Shown here in pieces: positions 42,278 through 52,025 of a stretch of DNA of 64,000 nt. Below the pieces are notes generated by a model. The model saw nothing but the letters and a program-made list of their open reading frames with translations, was not told the DNA's origin and did no database searches. Location of the stretch: contig CP145420.1 in assembly GCA_036867785.1 (NCBI GenBank), positions 806,001-870,000 of the forward strand, read 5' to 3'. Positions within the stretch are counted from its first letter, which is position 1. Each line of letters starts with the position of its first letter. The stretch is from Plasmodiophora brassicae (Eukaryota > Endomyxa: Phytomyxea > Phytomyxea > Plasmodiophorida). A program made the translations under genes and the position numbers.

Positions 42278-43069
42278 ATGCCATCGGCAGCAGACGCATC
42301 GGTATACGAACGGTTCGCAGCGCAAGGACCTCACCGGGCCCTGACGCCGGAGCGCAAGGTTCTGTGCGCTTGGTTTCCTGGTCTGTATGCCAGGTATTCG
42401 TTTGTGTGTGTCCGAAGTCAAGGACGTTAATTGCTCTCGTTTATCAGTGTGTACACGTCAGGCCATCGGGAGCGGAACTGTCCCACTAAGAACGCCGTCC
42501 TGCATCAGAGAATCCTGGCGGAGGCGGCGGTACAGCTGGGCTTAATTGCCCGCTCAAGAGTGGACCATGGAAGACACCCGCCAGCGTATGTCGATTGTTT
42601 GGAATTCCACTTTATATGCGTTTCTAATTTGCCGAAGTCATCAAGCAGTACAGGAGGGCGCTACACAGAAGGACGGGGCAGGTTCGTCGCAGGACCTCAT
42701 CAAATGCCATCTTCCGTGACCTCTCACGTACTCGACCACGTCTGCCTCCGGCGTTTGATTTGATAACAGTCAGCTTGATGTGCAGTACGGAACGATAACC
42801 TATTCCAGTTCCTATTCCAGTTGAGGAACGAGTACATCCAAGCGGCGGAGGAACCCGTCTTCGCCAGCACCTCATTTTATTCTTTATTCTCGGGCGCGAT
42901 CAAGGCGGCGCTGCGGGACGCGGTACGTATTCGACGGTTCTGGCGACTCCATTACTTACAATGCGTTCGGATGCAGTCCCAGTATCAAGTGCCTTCGCAT
43001 CCGGCTGGCCCCAATGGTACGCAACGACAGCGTTTAACATCATGTGTTCCCTCATTGCGTTATGTATGA
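42278..43069 (+). CDS. Possible accessory gene of the CACTA element
   Basis: A short first exon begins MPSAADASVYERFAAQGPHR and continues LTPERKVLCAWFPGLYAR to a likely GT donor. A frame further on carries GHRERNCPTKNAVLHQRILAEAAVQLGLIAR and then YIQAAEEPVFASTSFYSLFSGAIKAALRDA. CACTA elements often carry a second gene for an end-binding protein, and the position downstream of the transposase fits. Exon structure and identity are not secure. Confidence 0.35.
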
Positions 43070-43881
43070 ATATAGGCGGCCTTGCGGGTAGGGGCGGTGG
43101 AGGGTACGACCGTTGTTGTTCACATCCAGTTGCATCATTTGACATGCAGGTTTTAGGCCCTGAGGATGTTCGTGGGTGGCGGACAATGAAGCTCTGCCAC
43201 TTAGGCGATCCGGAAGGCATATTGGCGTCGTGGTTAACGGCGGATCGGCGCCCATCAAGAAACAGCTACCGTTCAATAAACCATTCGTTAATCTTATTCT
43301 ATTCTATTGTTAACGGCAATACCAAATACGATAGTGTCTCAGAATCTGGGGTACCATTCTATTCTATTACTGGACGGAGCAAAAATTCAATCGAGATTTT
43401 TGGAGAATGCCCGTGGAGCGCATTTTTTGGGAAATCCGGTCCCGAAAACGGCACTTAATTGGCACTACCTAGTGCCGAATTGGTGCCGCTAAACGCCGAA
43501 AAGGTGCCGATTGGGTAATGAAGGGGACGGCACTAATTCGGCACTGATATTTTTCCAGTGCAGACAGCCAAACTGGAGCACCTGGCGACATGGTCGGATG
43601 CAGTTCTTGGTCAAGATGGCGGGAACGATGCCTTCGTGACAGCAAACGGGACGGTGGCGTTAAACACAGTGGCCGTGACGTCGCGGCGAAGCATGGTACT
43701 CGGGCATAAACGCATCATGGGATGTTTCTTCCATGCCTGCACGATCCGCGACATGGTGCAGGCACGGACAACGCCACCTGGCGTTCGCAAGCGCCGCGCC
43801 CGGTTCACCCTCAGACATGATCGTCGAACTCCCAGAGCTGGCACCCACCTGAGGACCTCCACCATAATGACCACAATCTAG

Positions 43882-44665
43882 GAGTGTCTCATTACAGCAT
43901 GTCAATCGTAAGACGTCCCGGTCATTTGACAACGGCCATCTGAGGATCGGGTCATCAAGTAGCTCACAGATGCGACGAAGACGATACGGTGGCGCACGAC
44001 TAGGGCAAGCAACGCGTGTGCCGGCTCAAAGATACAAGTCAGACCGGTTGTGATCCGGTGCGAATGGCTCGCAGGTCAGGTAGTTGACGACGAGCTGCCT
44101 CGCATAGTGTCTTCTTGGCCGATGGGGTGTGCAGGTGCAGGTGTAGGTCCATGCGAACGCCGTCCTTGACAGCATCTGTGATGCCAACGAGGTTGTTGTC
44201 AACAGCCGATATACCGTCCAGAGGCCGGCCGGGCCGCGGGCTCAGAGACGGTTCCGACGTGAGCATCCGGATAAGGCAACATTGAATCGGCCATTACAAC
44301 CTGTGATCGTTCGCATGAGAGGTGCGTTATTGTTCGCCACCATGAGCACCTGAAGAACACTATACCGCGGAAACGGCGCACGCGCCCTCCCACTCGGTCC
44401 CGTGTGGTAATGCCGCACACCTGTACTCGACTTCCCGACGCTGTTGCCCGGCACAACAAGAGGCTCTGACGACATACAGTGCGGGAAGTCTATAGGCAGT
44501 AAATAAGTCCCGGCTTCTACAGAGGACTTGGGATATCGACATGTAAGGAGTAACGTTGCGCCTTGATGCGAGGAACCGATTGAGCAATGATCCTAAAAGT
44601 AGACCAGTCCCAAATTTTCAGACGCCACCTATTTTTAGAAAATATGCCAGCTGGCCAAACCAGCA
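43882..44665 (-). pseudogene. Dispersed copy F of the small membrane-protein family, with flanks
   Basis: On the minus strand, about 44039-44300, the family start (MADSMLPYPDAHVGTVSEPAA) and the segment VGITDAVKDGVRMDLHLHLH are recognisable, but the frame is broken and the membrane helix is lost. It lies 27 kb from the main cluster. The remainder of this interval shows no gene. Confidence 0.65.
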
Positions 44666-46650
44666 ATGCCGCGCCCAACTGCGCGATCGAGACGGGCGAT
44701 CGCTGCCGCCACCCGTTCTGTTGCTGCTAGAGACGGCACTGCTGCATCCGCTGCGAGCGTCGCGTTGAGCGATGCCACGCGTGTCCTCAGCGTCCCCGTG
44801 CAGGGAGCGGTGTCGAACAACGCTAGCGTGGCGATCGATATTCCCAAACTGCCTTCTCCCAGTCCATGCCCCGAATCATCATCGACTTCCGAATCAACGT
44901 TGACGTCGGGAAATTCATCCGAGTACTGGAGATCTGCCTGGTCGGACGAGTCCACGGCGGCACTCGTCGATGCAGTGATCGCCAAGGTTCCTTGCCACGA
45001 ACTGCCAAGCGCGGACCATACAAGGGCGACAGCAGGAGCACCAAATTTCGCAAAGCGGCTGCCACGAAAGAGATCAAAAGGTCCAACCGCAGCATTCTGG
45101 ATTTCATCATCCGGACGCCGGCGCCGTCATCTCCAAGTAGACCCGACGACAGCGATGTTTCCAGCATGGACGCGAGCGGGCTTGGCAACGACGACGGATT
45201 CGACCCCAACTTGCCGCCTCCGCTTCAGTGAACCAGGCGAAGAGCCGATGGCACCCTACAATGCAGACTGCGAAGACGACTCTGTAGCGAGCTTGCGCCG
45301 TCGCATGATCACTCAGGCCGACCTGGACGCGGCCAAGTCTGCCATCAAGGCGCAACGCAACCTGCCCAAGATGCCCGACGACCTCAGCGTCCTCCGTTGC
45401 ATTGAGCACTGCTGGTTCAACTTGTTGCGACAGCCGAGCCGGACGCGCGCGCGAGCCGGACGTGACGCCGTTCTTCATATTCTGCAGAAGGGTAGGCTTT
45501 GTTTGCAAGTGGTACCTGCTGTAAATCTACATATGGAATGTGATCCTGTACTTCATAGAATCGACACATGCGGCGCGACGCGTGCGGAACCTGGCGCTGG
45601 AATCTCAGCGCACTGGCGACGTCAACGAGTCCGGTCAGGGTCGCCATGCCAAGCGCAATCGAATAATCGACATTGAGTTTGTTCACGCCGATTGCACGGC
45701 AATGCTTGATGATCGTCGTCGTACTTCAGCGCGCCAGTTCCATGAGTGGCTGAACCAGTACCTGGAGCATCATGGGTCCCAGATGGTCACGGAGCGCACG
45801 TCGCGCAAGTCGCTGACGATCGACCTGGGGTTCCGCCGCCACAGTCGCAAGAAGGGCGTTTATTACAACGGTCACGACCGCGAAGACGTGCAGCAGTACT
45901 TGCACGATGTGTACATTCCTGCGCTGGAGCGGATTGACTCGCGCTGCCGCAAGTACTACGGCGACACCATGGAGGTCGAATTCCAACGCGAGAACATCTC
46001 GCTGCCCGAGATTCGGAAGTTCTTCCATGACGAGTCGATCTTCTACACCGACGACGCCGAGAAGCACTATTATGCTCGAGATGGCGACCAGGTGCTGCGG
46101 AAGAAGAGTCTCGGCCGCTGTTTGCACGTGTCGGACATGATCAGCGAAGATTGCGGGTTCCTCGACCTCCAGAAGGCTCTGTCATCTTCCGGATACGAGC
46201 AGTTACAGCGGGCCGGGACGCTACCAGCCAACACCAAATCACGCGGTATCATCCGTCCTGGCAAGAACGCCGACGGCTGGTGGGACCACGAGCAACTCGT
46301 CAATCAGGTGATCCATTTTATGGATCTGTTCGAGATCGCTTACCCGGGAGAAATCGTCTGCCTGTTCTTCGACTGCTCGGCCAACCACGCGGCGTTCGCC
46401 AAAGACGCGCTTGTGGTGAACCGCATGAACATCAATCCCGGTGGCAAACAGAGCGTTATGCGTGACGCACCGTTTGTGCACAAGTGCAGAGGCATCTGCC
46501 ACTTGACCAGCAAGTACACGTGCCTCAGTCGATGGTGTACGCCAACGATCATGAGCACTCTGTCGGCCTGGCGAAGGGCATGCGCGCCGTTGCGACCGAG
46601 CGCGGATTGGTCGACGTCGACCAATCCGCGCCAGATGCCTCTGCGACTTG
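44666..46650 (+). mobile_element. DDE-superfamily transposase gene, 3'-truncated at a palindrome
   Basis: An N-terminal Ser/Ala-rich region leads to KRGPYKGDSRSTKFRKAA and then VLRCIEHCWFNLLR. The core at 45540-46480 has VYYNGHDREDVQQYLHDVYIPAL, FHDESIFYTDDAEKHY (first Asp), LRKKSLGRCLHVSDMISEDCGFL, IRPGKNADGWW and CLFFDCSANHAAFAKDALVV (second Asp) followed by NPGGKQSVMRD. A later frame gives VPQSMVYANDHEHSVGLAKG and then ERGLVDVD. This is the DDE endonuclease type abundant in Rhizophagus and basidiomycetes. The coding sequence ends at the 32-bp palindrome at 46600-46631, and the expected C-terminal part is missing. Some frame changes are introns; not all were resolved. Confidence 0.7.
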
Positions 46651-47013
46651 TGCACAAACGTTGTGTCACGCATAACGCTCTGTTTGCCACCGGGATTGAT
46701 GTTCATGCGGTTCACCACAAGCGCGTCTTTGGCGAAGGCCGCGTGGTTGGCCGAGCAGTCGAAGAACAGGCAGACGATTTCTCCCGGGTAAGCGATCTCG
46801 AACAGATCCATAAAATGGATCACCTGATCGACGAGTTGCTCGTGGTCCCACCAGCCGTCGGCGTTCTTGCCAGGACGGATGATACCGCGTGATTTGGTGT
46901 TGGCTGGTAGCGTCCCGGCCCGCTGTAACTGCTCGTATCTGGAAGATGACAGAACCTTCTGGAGGTCGAGGAACCCGCAATCTTCGCTGATCATGTCCGA
47001 CTCGTGCAAACAG
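46118..47013. repeat. Inverted duplication of the transposase core around a 32-bp palindrome
   Basis: The left arm 46118-46615 and right arm 46616-47013 meet at the exact centre of a perfect palindrome, GCGCGGATTGGTCGAC plus its reverse complement (46600-46631). The right arm is a reverse copy with only a few base changes over ~360 bp, but lacks about 115 bp next to the centre. The duplicated protein segment runs from SDMISEDCGFL to VHK. Confidence 0.92.
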
Positions 47014-47317
47014 AGCAGCGGCGGCCTACGTGATCTTGGGCAGGCGCTCGGCACTTGGGACCGCTTGGCAAGTTGGCACTGCGGCACTGCACGCACGGCC
47101 GCACTATTTTTATTCGTCTGCCCGTCTGGTTTCAAGTTTTGCACGCACCGCCCAGCAGGCCGGCGCCGACGCGGGGCTAGGTACGTCTTCGCAGTTCGCG
47201 CGCCCGCGCACGCCGCAAGTGAAAATGGGCGCGTCTCAAGCGCTGGGAGCCAGCTGTCTTGCCCGCGTCGTGACGGTTGGGCATGGGCGAAGTCGTCGGG
47301 TAGCGGACGGGACGCTG

Positions 47318-47776
47318 ATGTGGCTGCTGGCTGCCATGGTCGCTTGCGCGTCGGCAGTGTCTATGTACGAAGAGGAGGACCTGCGTCGGTACGTGCTGAA
47401 CCGGCCGGTGACCGCAAGGATGAACAAGGAGGTCGCCAGGCTGGAGCGCCTGGTGATGCAGTCTGCTACTTCGCTGCGTAACCCAGATCCCGATGTTGTC
47501 GACGAACTCGATTACGCCATGGCCGGTACGCCGCTGTCGGCGCAGGCGGATAACATTAATGGGTGGCTGTTGGACGGACAATTCCTGACGGCACTGCGAC
47601 TGGAAAGCTTACTGGAGCAGACACGTGTCCTGAGGAAGTATCTCCGAGCATGCGCGATTCGCGACAACGCAACGAAACGGCCACTGCCGCCTGGCATACA
47701 GAAACGCCGGTCCAAGTTCCGGCATAAGGGCGACCCGCGCAATACGAGAACGGCAAGCTGCCTGGGTTGCCAGTGA
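47318..47776 (+). CDS. Small secreted protein, intact paralogue of the split gene at 38.0 kb
   Basis: 152 residues, one exon. The signal peptide is MWLLAAMVACASAVS, cut before MYEEEDLRRYVLNRP. The mature part is helical and charged (ARMNKEVARLERLV, LDYAMAGTPLSAQ, LRLESLLEQTRVLRKYL), then CAIRDNATKRPLPPGIQKRRSKFRHKG. Both family members share signal peptide, the MYE-x-EDLR-x-Y-x-LNR opening and the PPG-x-x-KRR basic tail. No known domain. A secreted or vacuolar protein, possibly an effector if the organism is a parasite; that is speculation. Confidence 0.65.
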   Translation: MWLLAAMVACASAVSMYEEEDLRRYVLNRPVTARMNKEVARLERLVMQSATSLRNPDPDVVDELDYAMAGTPLSAQADNINGWLLDGQFLTALRLESLLEQTRVLRKYLRACAIRDNATKRPLPPGIQKRRSKFRHKGDPRNTRTASCLGCQ

Positions 47777-47916
47777 GCAACGCGTTCGGGTGGTGTACCT
47801 CATATATCGATTGGTTTGCTCGAACGGATTTAACGGCACGCGCCGCCTCGTCGCGTATCTCGTGCAGTGATCAATGCGACAATCAGGACGTCGGTGATGG
47901 TATAGCGTAGCGACAG

Positions 47917-49115
47917 ATGCTGGAGTTCCTGTCTCACCTAACAAAGGTGAAGGAGAAAGCACGCGTGTCGATCGCGTTCGGGACGGGCAGTAACCTGTAT
48001 TCATTCATGACGAAGGACGACGTCGTGCACTGCCGATGCCAGCGCGGCAGTCACGAGTACAGGACGCGAATCGCCCTGGCCGAATCCGACGGCACTGTGA
48101 ACTTCAACGAGGAGCTCCAGTTCGGCATCACGCTGTACCGAGCGAAGGATGCCTCCGTCTTCGATGACAAGGTCTTCACCGTTTCCGTGCATAACGAGTC
48201 GCATCACGATGCCATTAAGCCCATCTCGGCTCAAATCGACTTCGCATCGCTTCTCACGCCCACCCTCGAGCACGGCGTCGTTGTCGAGCAGGTCCTCGTC
48301 TTGGAACTCGTCCGTTGACGTGCTCGCCTCGTCTATCTGCCGTGCTAACGTCATTCGTTCAGGCCGCGAAACCGGCGAAAACGGTGCGCTTGAGTAGGAA
48401 CGAATCCATGGTGCCTAGCGGGAAGCGTCCCGAACTGCGAGTCGTTATCCAGGCGTGGCTAGGGACGGGAAAGCCGAACACTCCCGCTGGACAAAACGTT
48501 GTAGAGAGCGTTCCTGCTCACGAGCAGAAGGCGCTGTCACTGACGGCGCCGCGTGGCCTGTCCCCGCCAGTGCCGTCGCCGCAGCGTCCTGTGAATAGTT
48601 TCAGCGCTCAACGGGTCGGCGGCCATAACGAAGACATACAGCGCCGCCCGGACCTGAACATGAACGTCTTCGTTCCGGTACGTCAGTTTCGGTGTAGAAG
48701 GTGGCGTGCTAATTACCGTCTGGCGCAGGGCTCTGACACGAAGGATCACGTGCTGGTTAACAAGCATGCTGCGTCTGATATCCGGTCGCCAGCGGCGTCG
48801 TCACTGATCCTCGATCGCGCCCTGATGCGGCCCAAGCAGGCGCCCGCTGTGGAATTTCGGGAGCTGCCTTCATTGCAGCAGATTAAGAACGGCACAGCGA
48901 CGACCGTTGACAACAAGATCGACGTCTCCTCGAACAAGTCGTCGGACAATGACCCGCTCGATGATATGCAGCAGGCGCAGCAGAGCAGCGCCCTGGACCT
49001 GGCGTTCGCCATGTTGCCCGCGACAAGAGACGTGTCGCCACCGGAGTCAAATGACAGCCTGGCGGCAAGGTCACCTTCCAGCGGCAAACGCAGGCCAAGA
49101 GCTTCGCTCTTGTAA
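47917..49115 (+). CDS. NT-C2-like domain protein with disordered tail
   Basis: Exons 47917-48309, 48363-48677 and 48729-49115 give 364 residues. Intron 1 (53 nt, GCTAAC branch) joins VLVLEL to AAKPAKTVRLS. Intron 2 (51 nt, GTACGT...GCTAAT...CAG) is divisible by three and so does not break the frame. The first ~150 residues form a beta-sandwich-like region (ARVSIAFGTGSNLYSF, HEYRTRIALAESDGTVNFNEELQFGITLY, VFTVSVHNES, IDFASLL, ELRVVIQAWLGTG), the profile of NT-C2 domains of EEIG1/EHBP1 proteins that tether membranes or cytoskeleton. The remainder is Ser/Pro-rich. The domain assignment rests on pattern, not on an alignment. Confidence 0.6.
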
Positions 49116-49210
49116 AGTCAAGGCAGCGGCTCCCGGTGCTAGCCTGATGATCGGGGAGAGACTTCAACGGTTATCACAGTGAATTAAGGTTATATTTTTC
49201 AGAAGCCTAA

Positions 49211-50534
49211 CTACGAGGAGAGCGAAAGGGCGCCATCCAGGAATTCTGTTGTGACCTGTGCCATCCACGATCTTGGGATGATGCCTTCATAGAAGGCGCA
49301 ATGGGACCCCCGTCCAACAGTGACCAGTACGCCGTTGCCGTTATCGACGACCTTCTGGTACGGAATGTTCTTCTCCGGGCAGATCGGGTCGTCGGTGGCC
49401 TGAACCATCACGAATGGGATGCGCATGTTCTCGCCTGTCACCATTGGACAGGTCTTCTCGAAATAGTCTTCCGGTGACTGGAACCCGACCAACTTTGCTG
49501 ACGTGATCATGAACTCGAACACAGTCGTCGATTGCACACACTGGTCGTATCCCGGCCGCTTGCTAAGAATCTCCTTGTTCGGTGTTATAAAGTAGTCCTT
49601 CAGCTTCCCGACCAGGTACCAGTCGTACCAGTGGTGAATGGACTGGGCCGTCTGCGACTGATGTCAGTGATGTTATAGTGGGGCAAACAGGCCCTCAGAT
49701 TACCTCGCGGAGAGCATAGCCAGGGCTCAGGATGGCCGCACACTTGATAGGGGTATTCTCCTGGTACTCGCCCAGGTAGCGTACGGCGACAGCTGCTCCT
49801 GCAGACATCCCCACCATTAGCAGCGGTGCAGAGGGAAACCGCTTCCGTATGCACGCGATCCCATCATGGACGTCGGTAGAGGAACCTGAGACGTACTCTG
49901 TTCAGAGGCACCCTAATTGCATTCGGCATTCAGCACAGCCCCAGGTTTACCGAACATATTAAATAATGGAGTCCGCAGTTGAACAGATCCATGCCCTCTT
50001 CGGAGTAGAATGGCCGTTCTCCTAAACACAGACTGGTTCAGCATGCCTCCGTAATCGACTGGACACGCCAGTACCATTGCTTGGCAGCGAAAGCATCGAC
50101 GAGGACATCAGGAACAGCGTCGCCCATAATCGTATGCAGGTACACGACGATTGGAGATGTCGGTGAACTGTCTGCCGGCATATACCAATCGATAGCTGTT
50201 TCGCCACCATCATCGTGGCTCACAACCTAGGCTATCCCATTACCAGGCGAACCCCTCCAACCGGCGACGGTCACGATACCTGACGCTCTGACGGCTGTCT
50301 TCGCCCATAGACATAGTCGATCGCACAGAGCAGCAGAATCTGCAGGTGGGCATTGCAGGCCCATATCGTCGGCCAATACGCACGATGCATCGTCGGGCAT
50401 CTGTCGACGATCGTTCGCAGCCGCTCCTTGCTACCATCGTACACGACGCGCGGCATCTGCACCAGCAGCGCCACATACGCGACGAATACGGCCAACCCGA
50501 CGGTCAGAATCCCAACCGCGACGTCCTCGTACAT
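49211..50534 (-). CDS. ABHD1/3-type alpha/beta hydrolase with N-terminal membrane anchor
   Basis: Five exons (50280-50534, 50075-50226, 49951-50021, 49704-49885, 49211-49657) with introns of 53, 53, 65 and 46 nt give 368 residues. The N-terminal membrane helix is VGILTVGLAVFVAYVALLV, then AYWPTIWACNAHLQILL and the family motif DDGGETAIDWY. Oxyanion region: VVYLHTIMGD; then RRGHGSVQLRTPLFNMFG, the nucleophile elbow VGMSAGAAVAVRYLGE (Ser in G-M-S-A-G), Asp in ATDDPICP and His in GRGSHCAFYEG. The catalytic triad is complete. Plant, yeast and animal relatives (EMB8, Eht1, ABHD3) act on lipids or acyl esters. Convergent with the NT-C2 gene. Confidence 0.9.
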
Positions 50535-50625
50535 TTGCCCAATGCCGGGCTTGCCGCGTGGACACTGGTCCCGGAGATCCGGCGCATCCTATTTTGGGCC
50601 AACTCCGTACTGTCACGCGCTGTCG

Positions 50626-50762
50626 TCGACTGCAAATGTCCGGGCACCGTCATCGACAGCAACCGTCCCGGCACCGTCATCGACTGCAACCGTTCCGGCA
50701 CCGTCATCGGACTGCAGCTGTCTCGGTGCCGTCATTGGACTGCAAATGTCCCGGCGCACTGT
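50626..50762. repeat. Minisatellite, unit about 30 bp, 4-5 copies
   Basis: Units of the form GGCACCGTCATCGACTGCAA followed by CCGTYCC are repeated with drift. They lie in the 250 bp between the ABHD start and the 3' end of the XRCC2-like gene, so they may affect promoter or 3' sequences. Confidence 0.85.
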
Positions 50763-50784
50763 CCTGACAGCATGACACAAAGTT

Positions 50785-51491
50785 TCACTTAATTATGGGA
50801 GTGGCTGTGCATCCCGAACTGCCGATGTCGACTTGGAGGGAGGTACGGGGCACACCCGGTCCAGAGACAGTCGCCTTGAAGCACGGGGGCCGGGTTCCTT
50901 CGACATAGGCCAGGGCGATGGAGATTGAGGGAGACAGTGTTAATCGCCGCGAGGCTGGTGGAACGTGCGCGCCAGAATCGCTGGACGTCGCGACAACGAT
51001 TCCACCGCGCTTACAGTACTGGAAACGATTAGGATGCATCGATGATTGCACGGATAGCGACCTGCCTGTGATAACGCGTCTCGTGCCGCGCGAAACCGCG
51101 GTCCGCTATCGATATTGATCCAGGAGTTCGCCCCGTCGACAATAACGGCGAATACGTCATCGTCCTTGACGTCGTCGAGGATCCGGACCAGGTCCGGAGC
51201 GGATCTGGCGCGGACCACAGCGATCCTGGACAGTGCGTCTTCAGGCAGACCGCGCGCCTGCCCGATCGCATGCAGGCGCAATGGGTCGAACCGGCCGTCG
51301 GCGTCGACCCAGAGCAACAGCCGGGATGGACGGCAGGTCAGCGCTAACGTGTACAGCAGCTCGGTCTTCGCCGATGCAGCCGGGCCCGATACCTCACAGA
51401 AGGATCCCGTCGGCAGTACGAGGCCGCCAAGCCCAGTCTGCCAATGCTCATGGCGCCTTACCGCGTCGAGGAGGGTCTCGCTGGAGACCAT
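50785..51491 (-). CDS. RAD51 paralogue, XRCC2-like, atypical Walker A
   Basis: Exons 51020-51491 and 50785-50954 (65-nt intron) give 213 residues starting MVSSETLLDAVRRHEHW. The RecA-fold core is visible: GSFCEVSGPAASAKTELLYTLAL (Walker A position), LLLWVDADGRFDPLRLHAIG (as in XRCC2 FIDTDYHFDMLRL), then FAVIVDGANSW (Walker B). The C-terminal strands after the splice are SISIALAYVEGTRP. The Walker A is GPAASAKT instead of GxxxxGKT, losing the second Gly. XRCC2 tolerates Walker A loss, so recombination-mediator function may not need ATP here. A start at 51560 is possible. Assignment to XRCC2 rather than another paralogue is tentative. Confidence 0.72.
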
Positions 51492-51541
51492 CGTGGCGCG
51501 CCACAATAATAGCTGGGGAATCCACGTTCGCGTGTATTGTC

Positions 51542-51931
51542 TCATAGCAACGGTGGCCACTGCGCATCGCGCGTCATTTCTGGGGCGGTGTGCGGCGCAG
51601 GCGGACCCGTCGCCTTCGACACATGGTTGAACCCGGTTTGGGCTGCCCGGCGGTCGACGCCAATCGCGCCATCGTCGCGGATGAACTTCGGCGCGGCACG
51701 CGCGGTCTTCTGCACCACCTCCGCACTCGACTCGAGGACCGACTTCGCGATCGACCGTCCCACAATCAGCTTCGTGAACTGCGACGCCATCGATCCGTCT
51801 TTGCTGATAGCGCGCGCTGCCTGGCTGGACAAGTGTTCAGCTCCGACTGGCGGAACTGCAATGCGAGCCTGTGGGTGGCCGGCGGGCCCCGATTTCTGAC
51901 CGCGCAACTTTTTCTGGGAGCGACGCTGCAA
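51542..51931 (-). CDS. Small basic hypothetical protein
   Basis: A 129-codon frame beginning MQRRSQKKLRGQKSG. It has a helical middle (QFTKLIVGRSIAKSVLESSAEVVQKTARAAPKFI) and a basic N-terminus suggestive of a nuclear or mitochondrial signal. It lies just upstream of the XRCC2-like gene on the same strand. No family, and splicing into the neighbour cannot be excluded. Confidence 0.35.
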   Translation of the reverse strand: MQRRSQKKLRGQKSGPAGHPQARIAVPPVGAEHLSSQAARAISKDGSMASQFTKLIVGRSIAKSVLESSAEVVQKTARAAPKFIRDDGAIGVDRRAAQTGFNHVSKATGPPAPHTAPEMTRDAQWPPLL

Positions 51932-52025
51932 CGCGGTCGGGGTTACGTGACCGGTACGTCCCGCGACGCGGGCTGATCATGCTTTTTCCTGTGAGTCGTG
52001 GCGCGGCTTGGCCCTCAGACACATA

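Larger units (their letters stand above)
38138..43560 (+). mobile_element. CACTA-type DNA transposon, 5423 bp, with TIRs and 3-bp TSD
   Basis: The left end starts CACTGGAAAAATA and the right end finishes with the reverse complement TATTTTTCCAGTG. Homology extends inward with AGTGCC-x-AATT-x-GTGCC. The host triplet CAG occurs on both sides (38135-38137 and 43561-43563), the 3-bp duplication expected for CACTA elements. Many AGTGCC/GGTGCC motifs lie in the first and last ~150 bp, as in the subterminal repeats bound by CACTA accessory proteins. The element encodes a Tnp2-like transposase on the plus strand. Clean ends and a perfect duplication point to a recent insertion. Confidence 0.92.
38018..43881 (+). 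pseudogene. Small secreted-protein gene split by a CACTA transposon
   Basis: The first part (38018-38137) encodes a signal peptide, MQVLLPVVFAAIASAASMYE, then CEDLRWYLLNRDTRARVVEQ. The coding frame stops at the transposon left end and resumes in the same frame right of it (43561-43881), ending before TAG. The downstream part keeps CTIRDM and PPGVRKRRARF, which align with the intact paralogue at 47318 (CAIRDN, PPGIQKRRSKF). So one ancestral secreted-protein family of about 150 residues has two members here, and this one was interrupted by a recent insertion. Transcripts might still splice across the element, but nothing shows this. Confidence 0.8.

Noticed and set aside
48678-48728. Reading through the second NT-C2 intron as coding (51 nt, no stop)
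   Set aside because: It has a GTACGT donor, GCTAAT branch and CAG acceptor and the typical size; treated as an intron, though read-through cannot be excluded without RNA data.
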